Shown here piece by piece: positions 26,236 to 33,998 of a DNA stretch of 64,000 nucleotides. Under the pieces are notes generated by a model. It was not told the origin of the DNA and made no database searches. It was given only the letters and a program-made list of their open reading frames with translations. A program made the position numbers and the translations under genes. Source of the stretch: BPGX01 sp035405785 (GTDB taxonomy: Bacteria; Bacteroidota; Bacteroidia; B-17B0; Aurantibacillaceae); contig DAONJS010000011.1 in assembly GCA_035405785.1 (NCBI GenBank), positions 27,573-91,572 of the forward strand, written 5' to 3'. Position 1 is the first letter of the stretch, and every line of letters begins with the position of its first letter.

Positions 26236-27545
26236 GTAACTAATTTAATTGGAACTCCTGTAAAATCATATTTTTCACGAAGTTTGTTTTCTAAAAATCT
26301 TTTGTAAGATTCTGGCAGATATTGAGGTAAATTGCAAAATAATAAAAAGAGTGGTGCTCCTTCTACTTGTGTTACATATTTAATTTTAACGAATTTTCCT
26401 TTTATAGCAGGTGGTGGCGTTACATTCATTATTTCCTGAAAAAATTCGTTGAGTTCGTGTGTTGGAATGTGTTGTTTTCTTTTTTTGCTAACATCAATAG
26501 CGGTTTCTAATAATTTTAAAAGACGAGTTTTATCTACAGCAGAAATAAAAAGTATTGGAACATCTTTGAATGGTGCAATTCTGTTTTTAATTTGATCTTC
26601 AAAATCTCTTGTTATGTTAGAATATTTTTCTTTAATCAAATCCCATTTATTAACCGCAATTACAACCCCTTTATTAGCATCAATGATGTTTTGAAATATG
26701 TGTAAATCCTGTGCTTCTATGCCTAATGTGGCATCAATCATCAATATACAAACATCACTTTGTTCAATGGCTCTGATGGTTCTAACTGTGCTATAAAATT
26801 CAATGTCTTCTTTTACTTTGCTTTTTCTTCTTAATCCTGCTGTATCTATTAACCAGCATTTTACATTAAACTTGTTGTAAAAAGTATGTATGGCATCACG
26901 GGTAGTGCCGGGAATATCTGAAACTATATTTTTCTCTTCACCCAGCAATGCATTGACAAGAGAAGATTTTCCAACATTTGGTCTTCCTACTATTGCAATT
27001 TTAGGATACTCATCTTCTATTTTTTCATCTGATAATTCTTTTTGAAATTTTTCTTTAATGATATCTTGGATGGATTCTAATAAATCTCCTGTTCCGCTTC
27101 CATTGATAGCAGAAATAGGATACATTTTATCAAATCCTAATTTGTAAAAATCATAAATTGAATGTAGCAATTCAGAATTATCTACTTTATTGACAACTAA
27201 TAATACTGGCTTTTGATACTTTCTTGCCACATTAGCCACATCTTTGTCCCACTCTGTTAAACCTTCTTTTGCATCAACGGTTAATAGAATGATATTACTT
27301 TCTTCAATGGCTAATTGAACCTGTCTGTTAATATATTTTTCAAAAGCATCTTCGCTGTTAGTAATGTATCCACCTGTATCCACCAGTGTAAATTCAACTT
27401 CTCCCCATTCTACTTTTCCATAGTGTCTGTCTCTTGTAACACCCGGCGTTTCGTCAACAATAGCATCATTAGTTTTAGTAAGACGATTAAATAAAGTTGA
27501 TTTTCCAACATTTGGACGACCTATAATAGATACTATAACAGACAT
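26223..27545 (-). CDS. der: Ribosome biogenesis GTPase Der (EngA)
   Basis: 440 residues with two tandem G domains: first GRPNVGKST at residues 8-16, second GRPNVGKSS near 187-195, each followed by its DTPG/DTAG and NKxD motifs (VVNKVDN, AVNKWDL). A C-terminal KH-like domain ends the protein. Der acts in 50S subunit assembly. It is the downstream end of the minus-strand block; a repeat-rich gap separates it from the glycosyltransferase gene. Confidence 0.98.
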   Translation of the reverse strand: MSVIVSIIGRPNVGKSTLFNRLTKTNDAIVDETPGVTRDRHYGKVEWGEVEFTLVDTGGYITNSEDAFEKYINRQVQLAIEESNIILLTVDAKEGLTEWDKDVANVARKYQKPVLLVVNKVDNSELLHSIYDFYKLGFDKMYPISAINGSGTGDLLESIQDIIKEKFQKELSDEKIEDEYPKIAIVGRPNVGKSSLVNALLGEEKNIVSDIPGTTRDAIHTFYNKFNVKCWLIDTAGLRRKSKVKEDIEFYSTVRTIRAIEQSDVCILMIDATLGIEAQDLHIFQNIIDANKGVVIAVNKWDLIKEKYSNITRDFEDQIKNRIAPFKDVPILFISAVDKTRLLKLLETAIDVSKKRKQHIPTHELNEFFQEIMNVTPPPAIKGKFVKIKYVTQVEGAPLFLLFCNLPQYLPESYKRFLENKLREKYDFTGVPIKLVTKKK

Positions 27546-27576
27546 TTTTTATTAGTTTTGAGTTGTGAGTTTTGAG

Positions 27577-27628
27577 TGCTGACGCTCTCGGTCAGCATTT
27601 TGAGTTAGGGGCAATTCATGAATTGCCC
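27577..27628. repeat. Two short palindromic repeats upstream of der
   Basis: TGCTGAC (27577-27583), a 7-base loop and GTCAGCA (27591-27597) form one hairpin of 21 bases. A perfect 20-base palindrome GGGCAATTCATGAATTGCCC lies at 27609-27628. Relatives are at 32254-32295 and 49536-49558. The 128-bp gap also contains AGTTTTGAG words like those at 32083-32112. No gene is seen. Confidence 0.65.
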
Positions 27629-27673
27629 TTACATTTATAATTTTGATAAATTCAATTTGTATTAATAAAAAAA

Positions 27674-28885
27674 TTAGCACACTAATTTATTACATATTTG
27701 TTGATATAGTTTTACCAAAGGCAAATATACTTTTTCTTTACTGAAATTTTCTTCTGCAAATTTTCTTGCTTCCTGTTGAATACTTTTTACTTTGTTTGGG
27801 TTATCTAATAAATCTAAAATTTCTTTGGCAAAATCTTCGGGTGTATCAGCAATGATGATGTTTTTATTGTGTTCACAAGGAATACCTTCGGCTCCAACGC
27901 TTGTAGAAATGATACATTTTCCATAAGCCATTCCTTCTATAATACGAACACGAATACCGCTTCCTGCTAATAATGGCACAATTGTAATTGCATATTGATG
28001 ATACAATTCTTTTGTATCTGGCACATCAGAATAAAAACGAACATTTTTTACCTGAAAATCTTTGAGCCATTGAGGAATTTTTTTTCCTGCAACAATAAGT
28101 TGAACATCGTTTTTTCTTTCTACTACTTTTGGCCAAACATTTTCTAAAAACCATACCACTCCCTGCTGATTTGGTATCCAATCTAATGAACCTAAATAAA
28201 ATATAGTGTTTAATTTTTGTTGTTCAAAAGATATGATTTCAAAATTTTGCATGTCTAATCCATTTGGAGTAACTACAATAGGTTTATCAGGAAACAAAGA
28301 TAAAATAAATTGCTTGTCTTGTTCTGTTACTGCAGTTATCGCATCTACATTTTTAAAAATACTTTCTTCAAATTTTTTTAATCTTTTAGTTTGAATATTT
28401 AAATACCACTTTTTAAAGATATTTTTTTCATGATTGCAAACTCTTTCCCATATTTGATATTCAATATTATGAGCACTCAAAACTATTTTGTTAGTGTATT
28501 TTTTAATCAAAGGTAAATAAACTGCAGAAAAAATACTTTCTAATTGAACAATATCATAATTATTTTTAGTGAGTATCTCTTCTAATTTTTTTTCAAAATT
28601 TTTGTCAATAAAGCGAGTTACAAAATAAGATTCTTTTTGAAAAAGTAAATTATAAATTAAAGGTAATATCTTGACATTAGTATCAATTGTAACAGCATCT
28701 ATGTAATTTATTTTCTTTGGAACAAGAAATTTTTCCAATGGTCTAAAAATTTTTGTTGGATTCATCAACAAAACATCTAACTGGATATTATTTGATAAAA
28801 GTCCTTCTATCATTGTATAAATGCCCATTTTTCCTCCATCATCAGGGGGATAAGGATTTTTATGTGCTATTAAAAGAACCTTCAC
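27674..28885 (-). CDS. Glycosyltransferase family 4 (GT1-like)
   Basis: 403 residues, GT-B fold. N-terminal KVLLIAHKNPYPPDDGGKMGIYTM is the acceptor-side domain. The C-terminal Rossmann half has VVTPNGLDMQNF, FYLGSLDWIPNQQGVVWF, VPLLAGSGIRVRIIEGMAYGKCIISTSVGAEGI with the catalytic Glu in the EGMA region. Such enzymes build surface or extracellular polysaccharides in the cytoplasm. It overlaps the end of the LptF/G-type gene by 4 bases (ATGA), so the two are translationally coupled. Donor and acceptor are unknown. Confidence 0.93.
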   Translation of the reverse strand: MKVLLIAHKNPYPPDDGGKMGIYTMIEGLLSNNIQLDVLLMNPTKIFRPLEKFLVPKKINYIDAVTIDTNVKILPLIYNLLFQKESYFVTRFIDKNFEKKLEEILTKNNYDIVQLESIFSAVYLPLIKKYTNKIVLSAHNIEYQIWERVCNHEKNIFKKWYLNIQTKRLKKFEESIFKNVDAITAVTEQDKQFILSLFPDKPIVVTPNGLDMQNFEIISFEQQKLNTIFYLGSLDWIPNQQGVVWFLENVWPKVVERKNDVQLIVAGKKIPQWLKDFQVKNVRFYSDVPDTKELYHQYAITIVPLLAGSGIRVRIIEGMAYGKCIISTSVGAEGIPCEHNKNIIIADTPEDFAKEILDLLDNPNKVKSIQQEARKFAEENFSKEKVYLPLVKLYQQICNKLVC

Positions 28886-30312
28886 GATTTAGAATTTTTT
28901 ATTTTAAGTTGAAATAATGATTTTATTTTTTGAAAATACCAATCAATATCAAAAAGAGCAGAATCATTAGCGGCTTTGTATGTAAGAAAAATTCCTATCA
29001 ATAAAAAAACAAACAAAGGCAACCACATTGCAATATACGCAGGTAAAATCATTTCAATAGCCATACTTCTTAAAGAATCAGTAAGAATCATATACAAAAT
29101 GAAAAACAATGTAGCCACTACTACAGGCAAGCCCAATCCTCCTTTGCGAATAATTGAACCTAATGGTGCTCCTACAAAAAACAATATTATACAAGCCAAT
29201 GATACAACCATTCTTTCGTGCCACGAAACTTTATATTCTGTTATTCTTCTTGATAATCCCTGAATAGAAAGCATTTGAGATTCTAAAAAAGCAGAAACTG
29301 ATCTCCAGTGATTTAATTTCATTTCAACAAACATATTCTTTTCAGTAGGGGCTAATTGTTTAATAATACTATCTGCCTCCACACAATTATTGATGGTGTC
29401 GTTTTTAATTGTATTGAAAAAAAAGTAATTTTTCAATTGACTATAAATAGCGAGATGTTGATTGTTTAATAAATTATTCAAAGAATCTATTTCATTATCA
29501 ATTTCCCACATATTCATCATTTCATAGTTTTGCTTAAAAAGATTTTTATCTGTTCGTTTAAGTTTAAATCCCATTAAATCTATGTTAATTTCCATTTCTT
29601 TGAATTGCATAATACTTAAAGGAAAATTAGTATTAGAATTTTCATTTTGTATATTTTCATAACGACTGCCATTAAATAAGCGAAGCACTAAATAATTTGT
29701 ATCGGATGTAGTGAACATATAACCACTATCTGCATACAATTGAATATTGTTGCCCACTCCATTTGAATGGTCATAAATAAGAATACCTTTCAAACTATGC
29801 CCATCAGGATATTTTTTTTCTACACGAATAGAAAAATTTTCAATTTGATTGTAAAACACTTTTTCTTTTATGCTGACTGATGGCTTTGTTTGACGAATAT
29901 CAAATAATAATGATTGAGATTCTAACATTAATTTTGGTAAAACAAAATTATTAAAAGTAAAAGTAAATGCGGCAAAAAGAATCATCAAAATCACAAGTGG
30001 ATAAAATATCCTAAACAAAGAAATACCAGAACTTTTCATTGCTGCCAACTCATAGTTTTCAGATAAATTTCCAAGCGTCATAATAGATGCCAATAATACT
30101 GCAAGTGGAATGCACTTTGGAATAATAGCAAGAAAAGCATAAGTAAATAATTGTATTAATACCCACGTGCTTAATCCCTTTCCAATAAAATCATCTAAAT
30201 ATGTAATAACAATTTCTACAAGAAAAAATAAAAATGTTGCCACAAATAATGTGATAAAAAAAGGTGGTAAGAAAGAACGAATAAGCAGTAAGTGTAATTT
30301 TTTCACAACCAA
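28882..30312 (-). CDS. LptF/LptG-family permease (YjgP/YjgQ)
   Basis: 476 residues. Three N-terminal membrane helices (about 12-35, 45-70, 95-118), a large periplasmic beta-jellyroll-like region, and three C-terminal helices (about 358-450) with GAPLGSIIRKGGLGLPVVVA, the conserved LptF/G motif. These proteins extract LPS from the inner membrane with LptB. Its frame opens with TTG (30312); a GTG at 30306 (MKKLHLLLIRSFLPPFF) is an equally good start. A TATCTTTG box precedes it. Confidence 0.93.
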   Translation of the reverse strand: MVVKKLHLLLIRSFLPPFFITLFVATFLFFLVEIVITYLDDFIGKGLSTWVLIQLFTYAFLAIIPKCIPLAVLLASIMTLGNLSENYELAAMKSSGISLFRIFYPLVILMILFAAFTFTFNNFVLPKLMLESQSLLFDIRQTKPSVSIKEKVFYNQIENFSIRVEKKYPDGHSLKGILIYDHSNGVGNNIQLYADSGYMFTTSDTNYLVLRLFNGSRYENIQNENSNTNFPLSIMQFKEMEINIDLMGFKLKRTDKNLFKQNYEMMNMWEIDNEIDSLNNLLNNQHLAIYSQLKNYFFFNTIKNDTINNCVEADSIIKQLAPTEKNMFVEMKLNHWRSVSAFLESQMLSIQGLSRRITEYKVSWHERMVVSLACIILFFVGAPLGSIIRKGGLGLPVVVATLFFILYMILTDSLRSMAIEMILPAYIAMWLPLFVFLLIGIFLTYKAANDSALFDIDWYFQKIKSLFQLKIKNSKS

Positions 30313-30323
30313 TAAATTGGGCT

Positions 30324-30331
30324 CAAAGATA
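30324..30331 (-). promoter_or_regulatory. -7 promoter element of the LptF/G-glycosyltransferase operon
   Basis: CAAAGATA on the + strand reads TATCTTTG on the - strand, 11 bases before the TTG start and 17 before the GTG. Confidence 0.5.
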
Positions 30332-30357
30332 GAAATAATATGGGCTTTTGAATGTGT

Positions 30358-32052
30358 TTAATTTCCCGACATTCTTTGATTTACAATTTGACGAATGGTT
30401 TTTTCTTTTTCTTCAATTAGTTTTTCCATTTCCTGCACCTGATTTAAAATTTCTTTTACGCCTTCTCTATTCAATATACTTTGTGCATTAATTTTGACAT
30501 TCATTGCGGCTCCTAATACAGCAGTTCGAATACACAATGCACCAACGCCCGCATCTGACACAGAATTTGGATTTCCTTTTTCTGCCATAGATTGAATATA
30601 GTCCATACATTGCATACCAATTTTCATTGTTTCAAAAGGCACCATCATTGCTTTATAAGTAGCGTCTTCAATGGCTTTTTTACGAATAGATTTTTCTTCA
30701 TCGGTATTTTTAGGCAATTCAAATGCTTTCATTACTTCGTTGAATGCAAGTGTATCTCTGTCAATTAGTTTTAATAAATAATCTTTTGATGATTGTAATT
30801 TTTCTGCAAAATCTGAAAACCATTCAGTTTGCGATTCCCAACCTTTTTTGTTTGCAGAAAGATTGGCTACCATTGCACCAAGTGCGGCTCCCAAAGCCCC
30901 GCATAAAGCAGACACAGAACCTCCGCCGGGTGCAGGAGATTCTGATGCAGTAGTATCTGTAAAATCCCGAACAGTTTTTGAAACAAGAACACTTTCGTTT
31001 TTATCTGCTATTAGATATTCTATTATTCTTTCTTCAGGATTAAAAGGTTTTAGTTCATCTAAACCTAATGTTTTAACGGCAATTCTGACACACTCTCTTT
31101 CACTTACACCTGTAGATAAACCTTGTTTTTTCAAGAAATATCTACCAGCATCTACAAGAGATTTTAATGGAATAAGACCAACTAATTCTGAACCTGTAAC
31201 ACGCAAGCCCCTTTTTTCAGCACTAATACAACATGCTTCAAATGCTTTGTGTAATGGCGTTACATCTATATCAGTTAAGTTCATGGATACCTGTGCAATT
31301 CCATATTCTTCAATATACCAACCGATTGCTTTTACTGCTTTGCACATTCCCGGTTGAATTTTGGGCGTGCCATCTTCGTTGTAAATAATTTTTCCATTAG
31401 GATTATTGTTTTCTCTCATTACTCTGCCGGCTTCACGCACATCAAAAGCAACAGAATTAGCACGGCGAACAGAAGTAGTATTGAGATTTACATTGTAAGC
31501 AATCAAAAATTTACGAGCACCTATTACTGTTGCTCCTCTTTTAGCATCCATTACATCTGGTCCAAAATCAGGTTTCCACTCTGATTGTTTAATTTTTTCA
31601 AAGAATCCTTCATATTCACCCGCACGAATAACTGATAAGTTTTTTCTATATTCTTTTGGTTGAGCATATTCATATAAGTATACTGGTATTTTTAATTCAT
31701 TCCCCACTCTTTCTGCTAACTGAACAGCATATTTTACAGTTTCTTCCATTGTTATATCTCTGATGGGCACAAGGGGACAAACATCTGTAGCTCCCATTCT
31801 TGGATGCTCTCCTTTGTGATGTCGCATATCAATTAATTCGCCTGCAGTTTTAATACCTTGAAAAGCGGCTTCTACAACAGATTCAGGCGTTCCTACAAAA
31901 GTTACAACAGTTCTATTTGTGGCAGCACCCATATCTACATTTAATACTTTTACGCCTTCAACCTGTGCAATACTTTGAACAATAGCATCAATAATTTGTT
32001 TGTTTTTTCCTTCACTAAAATTTGGAACACATTCAATTAATGGTTGTTTCAT
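30358..32052 (-). CDS. ftcD: Bifunctional glutamate formimidoyltransferase / formimidoyltetrahydrofolate cyclodeaminase
   Basis: 564 residues. The N-terminal formimidoyltransferase domain starts IECVPNFSEGKNKQIIDAI and continues with RMGATDVCPLVPI and a C-terminal transferase subdomain to about residue 325. The C-terminal cyclodeaminase domain (from about 365) has SPAPGGGSVSALCGALGAALGAMVANL. Together they move the formimino group of formiminoglutamate to tetrahydrofolate and deaminate it, the last step of one histidine-degradation route. No other hut genes are in the window. Confidence 0.96.
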   Translation of the reverse strand: MKQPLIECVPNFSEGKNKQIIDAIVQSIAQVEGVKVLNVDMGAATNRTVVTFVGTPESVVEAAFQGIKTAGELIDMRHHKGEHPRMGATDVCPLVPIRDITMEETVKYAVQLAERVGNELKIPVYLYEYAQPKEYRKNLSVIRAGEYEGFFEKIKQSEWKPDFGPDVMDAKRGATVIGARKFLIAYNVNLNTTSVRRANSVAFDVREAGRVMRENNNPNGKIIYNEDGTPKIQPGMCKAVKAIGWYIEEYGIAQVSMNLTDIDVTPLHKAFEACCISAEKRGLRVTGSELVGLIPLKSLVDAGRYFLKKQGLSTGVSERECVRIAVKTLGLDELKPFNPEERIIEYLIADKNESVLVSKTVRDFTDTTASESPAPGGGSVSALCGALGAALGAMVANLSANKKGWESQTEWFSDFAEKLQSSKDYLLKLIDRDTLAFNEVMKAFELPKNTDEEKSIRKKAIEDATYKAMMVPFETMKIGMQCMDYIQSMAEKGNPNSVSDAGVGALCIRTAVLGAAMNVKINAQSILNREGVKEILNQVQEMEKLIEEKEKTIRQIVNQRMSGN

Positions 32053-32065
32053 AAATGTTTTTTGG

Positions 32066-32073
32066 CAAATCTA
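32066..32073 (-). promoter_or_regulatory. -7 promoter element of ftcD
   Basis: CAAATCTA on + reads TAGATTTG on the - strand, 13 bases before the ATG. No clear -33 element. Confidence 0.4.
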
Positions 32074-32131
32074 CATAAATTTAGTTTTGAGTTTTTAATT
32101 TTGAGTTTTTAGTAAAGTTTTTATTCTTCTC

Positions 32132-32336
32132 GTTACTATTCACACAATACTATTATTTGCACCACATAGGCACATTAGGTCACATTAGGAAAGCACATAG
32201 TTTTTAATGAATATTCTATGTGAAAATCTAAGTGTTCTATGTTTCTATTGTGGTGCCGACGCTTTCGGTCGGCATGCTGATATTTATCGTCAGCATTCAA
32301 TTTAATAGATTTCTTTTATTGGTGCTGAATAGTAAC
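32132..32336. repeat. Composite repeat element with 11-bp terminal inverted repeats
   Basis: The 323-bp gap 32053-32375 has no gene. GTTACTATTCA (32132-32142) and TGAATAGTAAC (32326-32336) are perfect inverted repeats bounding about 205 bp. Inside lie a CACATAG-type hairpin (32160-32255) and two tandem 21-base hairpins (32254-32274, 32275-32295). Outside are AGTTTTGAG-type words in inverted orientation (32083-32112 and 32353-32387). The structure looks like repeats nested inside repeats. Confidence 0.7.
32160..32255. repeat. Hairpin repeat, CACATAG type (copy B)
   Basis: The left arm starts CACCACATAGGCACATTAGG and repeats CACAT(T)AG; the right arm carries CTATGTG ... TTCTATG ... CTATTGTGGTG. 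The overall layout equals copies A, C and D, but the heptamer differs and both arms changed together. Confidence 0.75.
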
Positions 32337-32375
32337 CTCTTCACAAATCATTAACTTAAAACTAAGCACTCAAAA

Positions 32376-33992
32376 CTAAAAACTAAATATTATTTTGTAT
32401 GACTTTTGTGTGAAGTTATTTACAATATCTGTAAGTGTAATCTGAATAAAATTTTCATCTGTTGCAATTAATTCAGATGGTAATTCTGCAACTATCAAGC
32501 CCTTTGATGCATAGTAATAGGATTTACAAAATTGTGAATTAAAATACACGGTATAATTTTTTATTGTTGTATTGTCAGAAACCTTAAAATAAATTTTGTT
32601 TTGTTGTGATGTAAGTATTATTGCTTTCTTTTTTGTATTTAAATGTAATGGTTTTACTGTAGGGCTTTTTAAATCGGTATATAAATAAAAATTTGAAAGT
32701 TCTTTTACAGAGAAGTAAATTTTATTCACATTAAAGGAATCGGGAATATAATATCTTGAATGGCTTGCAAGCACTGTTTTATTAAGTTCTGACAAATTGA
32801 GATGATGCGAAATAGCAAGTTTTGCAGGAAATTTTAAAGGTAAGGGTGTGTGCGTAAATTGAATTTGTTTTTTTTCTTGATTGTAAAAAATTTTTGCATC
32901 TATATCATTAAATAATGATTTTTCTGGAATAAAAAGTTCAAAATATTGGTTTTTAATATGTGTAGGTTGGTTGCATAAAATAAGATTTTTGATACTAATT
33001 TTTTTGAAGGTTGGTTGTTGTCTTGTTTTAATAAATAATATTGTATCCACACAATTATTACTTTCATCACAGAATGAAATTTTTAATGTATGATAATTTG
33101 TATCTTTTAAGATAATACGACCTTTGTTAATTAAAGTGTCGTAAAAAAAATTAGGATATAAATGTGACGTAAAACATTTTTGAAAAATTTGATTATGGAC
33201 TTTTTCAGAATAATAGGATACATAAATGGTATTATCAAAAGTAATTTGATGTAAACGATGTTGATAAATTTTTTGATTATCTAAATAAATAGAAACTTTG
33301 TAGATATTATTTGGATTGCCTTTTGGATAAATTTTATCTATACCTGAAAATGCAATACCTGTAATTGATGGAACAATTATAGAGTCGGATTTTTTATTTG
33401 TAAAAATTGGTTTTGGTGAAATAGTATCTGATAAATCATAGAATATAATTTTATGAATAACAGGTTTTGTAGTATCTTTAATATCAAAGTAAAAAAATGG
33501 ATTGATAGGAATTTCGGTTAATTCGTCTCTTAATTCAAAATGTAAATGTGGACCTGTTGAACTGCCTGTATTTCCTGAATATCCGATTATTTCATTAGAT
33601 TTTATTTTAATTAAATTTTCTGGTAATAAAGTATCAATGTTATTTGAATGATAATTTTTTTGATAATTAAAAACAAAGTTTTCTATTTTATCTGAAAAAC
33701 TATTGAGATGTGCATAAACACTCAATAAACCATTTGGATGATGGATATAAAGGACTTTTCCAAAACCAGCAGGACTAACTTTTATACGATAAATATAACC
33801 TTCACTTATTGATTTTACAGGATAATTTTCTTTTCCTTTTGTAGAAAAATCAAGACCTTGATGAAAGTGATTATTTCTTATTTCACCAAAATTTCCTGTA
33901 ATGTCAACGGTATCTATTGGAAAAGAAAATTTTTGTTGAGAAAAAATAAATTCAGATAAAAAAACAATAGAGAAAAATATAAACCACCGCAT
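32376..33992 (-). CDS. M23-family metallopeptidase with long C-terminal region
   Basis: 538 residues. A signal peptide (WFIFFSIVFLSEFIFS) is followed at once by the peptidase domain: NHFHQGLDFST (zinc His and Asp, about 42-51), LLSVYAHLNSF and GPHLHFELRD near 150. LytM/M23 enzymes cut peptidoglycan cross-bridges or act as amidase activators. The remaining 370 residues are beta-rich with no motif I can name. The gene begins 6 bases after the histidine kinase stop, so it probably belongs to the kinase operon. Confidence 0.92.
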   Translation of the reverse strand: MRWFIFFSIVFLSEFIFSQQKFSFPIDTVDITGNFGEIRNNHFHQGLDFSTKGKENYPVKSISEGYIYRIKVSPAGFGKVLYIHHPNGLLSVYAHLNSFSDKIENFVFNYQKNYHSNNIDTLLPENLIKIKSNEIIGYSGNTGSSTGPHLHFELRDELTEIPINPFFYFDIKDTTKPVIHKIIFYDLSDTISPKPIFTNKKSDSIIVPSITGIAFSGIDKIYPKGNPNNIYKVSIYLDNQKIYQHRLHQITFDNTIYVSYYSEKVHNQIFQKCFTSHLYPNFFYDTLINKGRIILKDTNYHTLKISFCDESNNCVDTILFIKTRQQPTFKKISIKNLILCNQPTHIKNQYFELFIPEKSLFNDIDAKIFYNQEKKQIQFTHTPLPLKFPAKLAISHHLNLSELNKTVLASHSRYYIPDSFNVNKIYFSVKELSNFYLYTDLKSPTVKPLHLNTKKKAIILTSQQNKIYFKVSDNTTIKNYTVYFNSQFCKSYYYASKGLIVAELPSELIATDENFIQITLTDIVNNFTQKSYKIIFSF

Positions 33993-33998
33993 TTTGAA

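Noticed and set aside
30848..31357. 169-residue open frame on the plus strand inside ftcD
   Set aside because: It lies wholly opposite a full, well-conserved ftcD, has no promoter and no recognisable domain; it is a codon-bias shadow.
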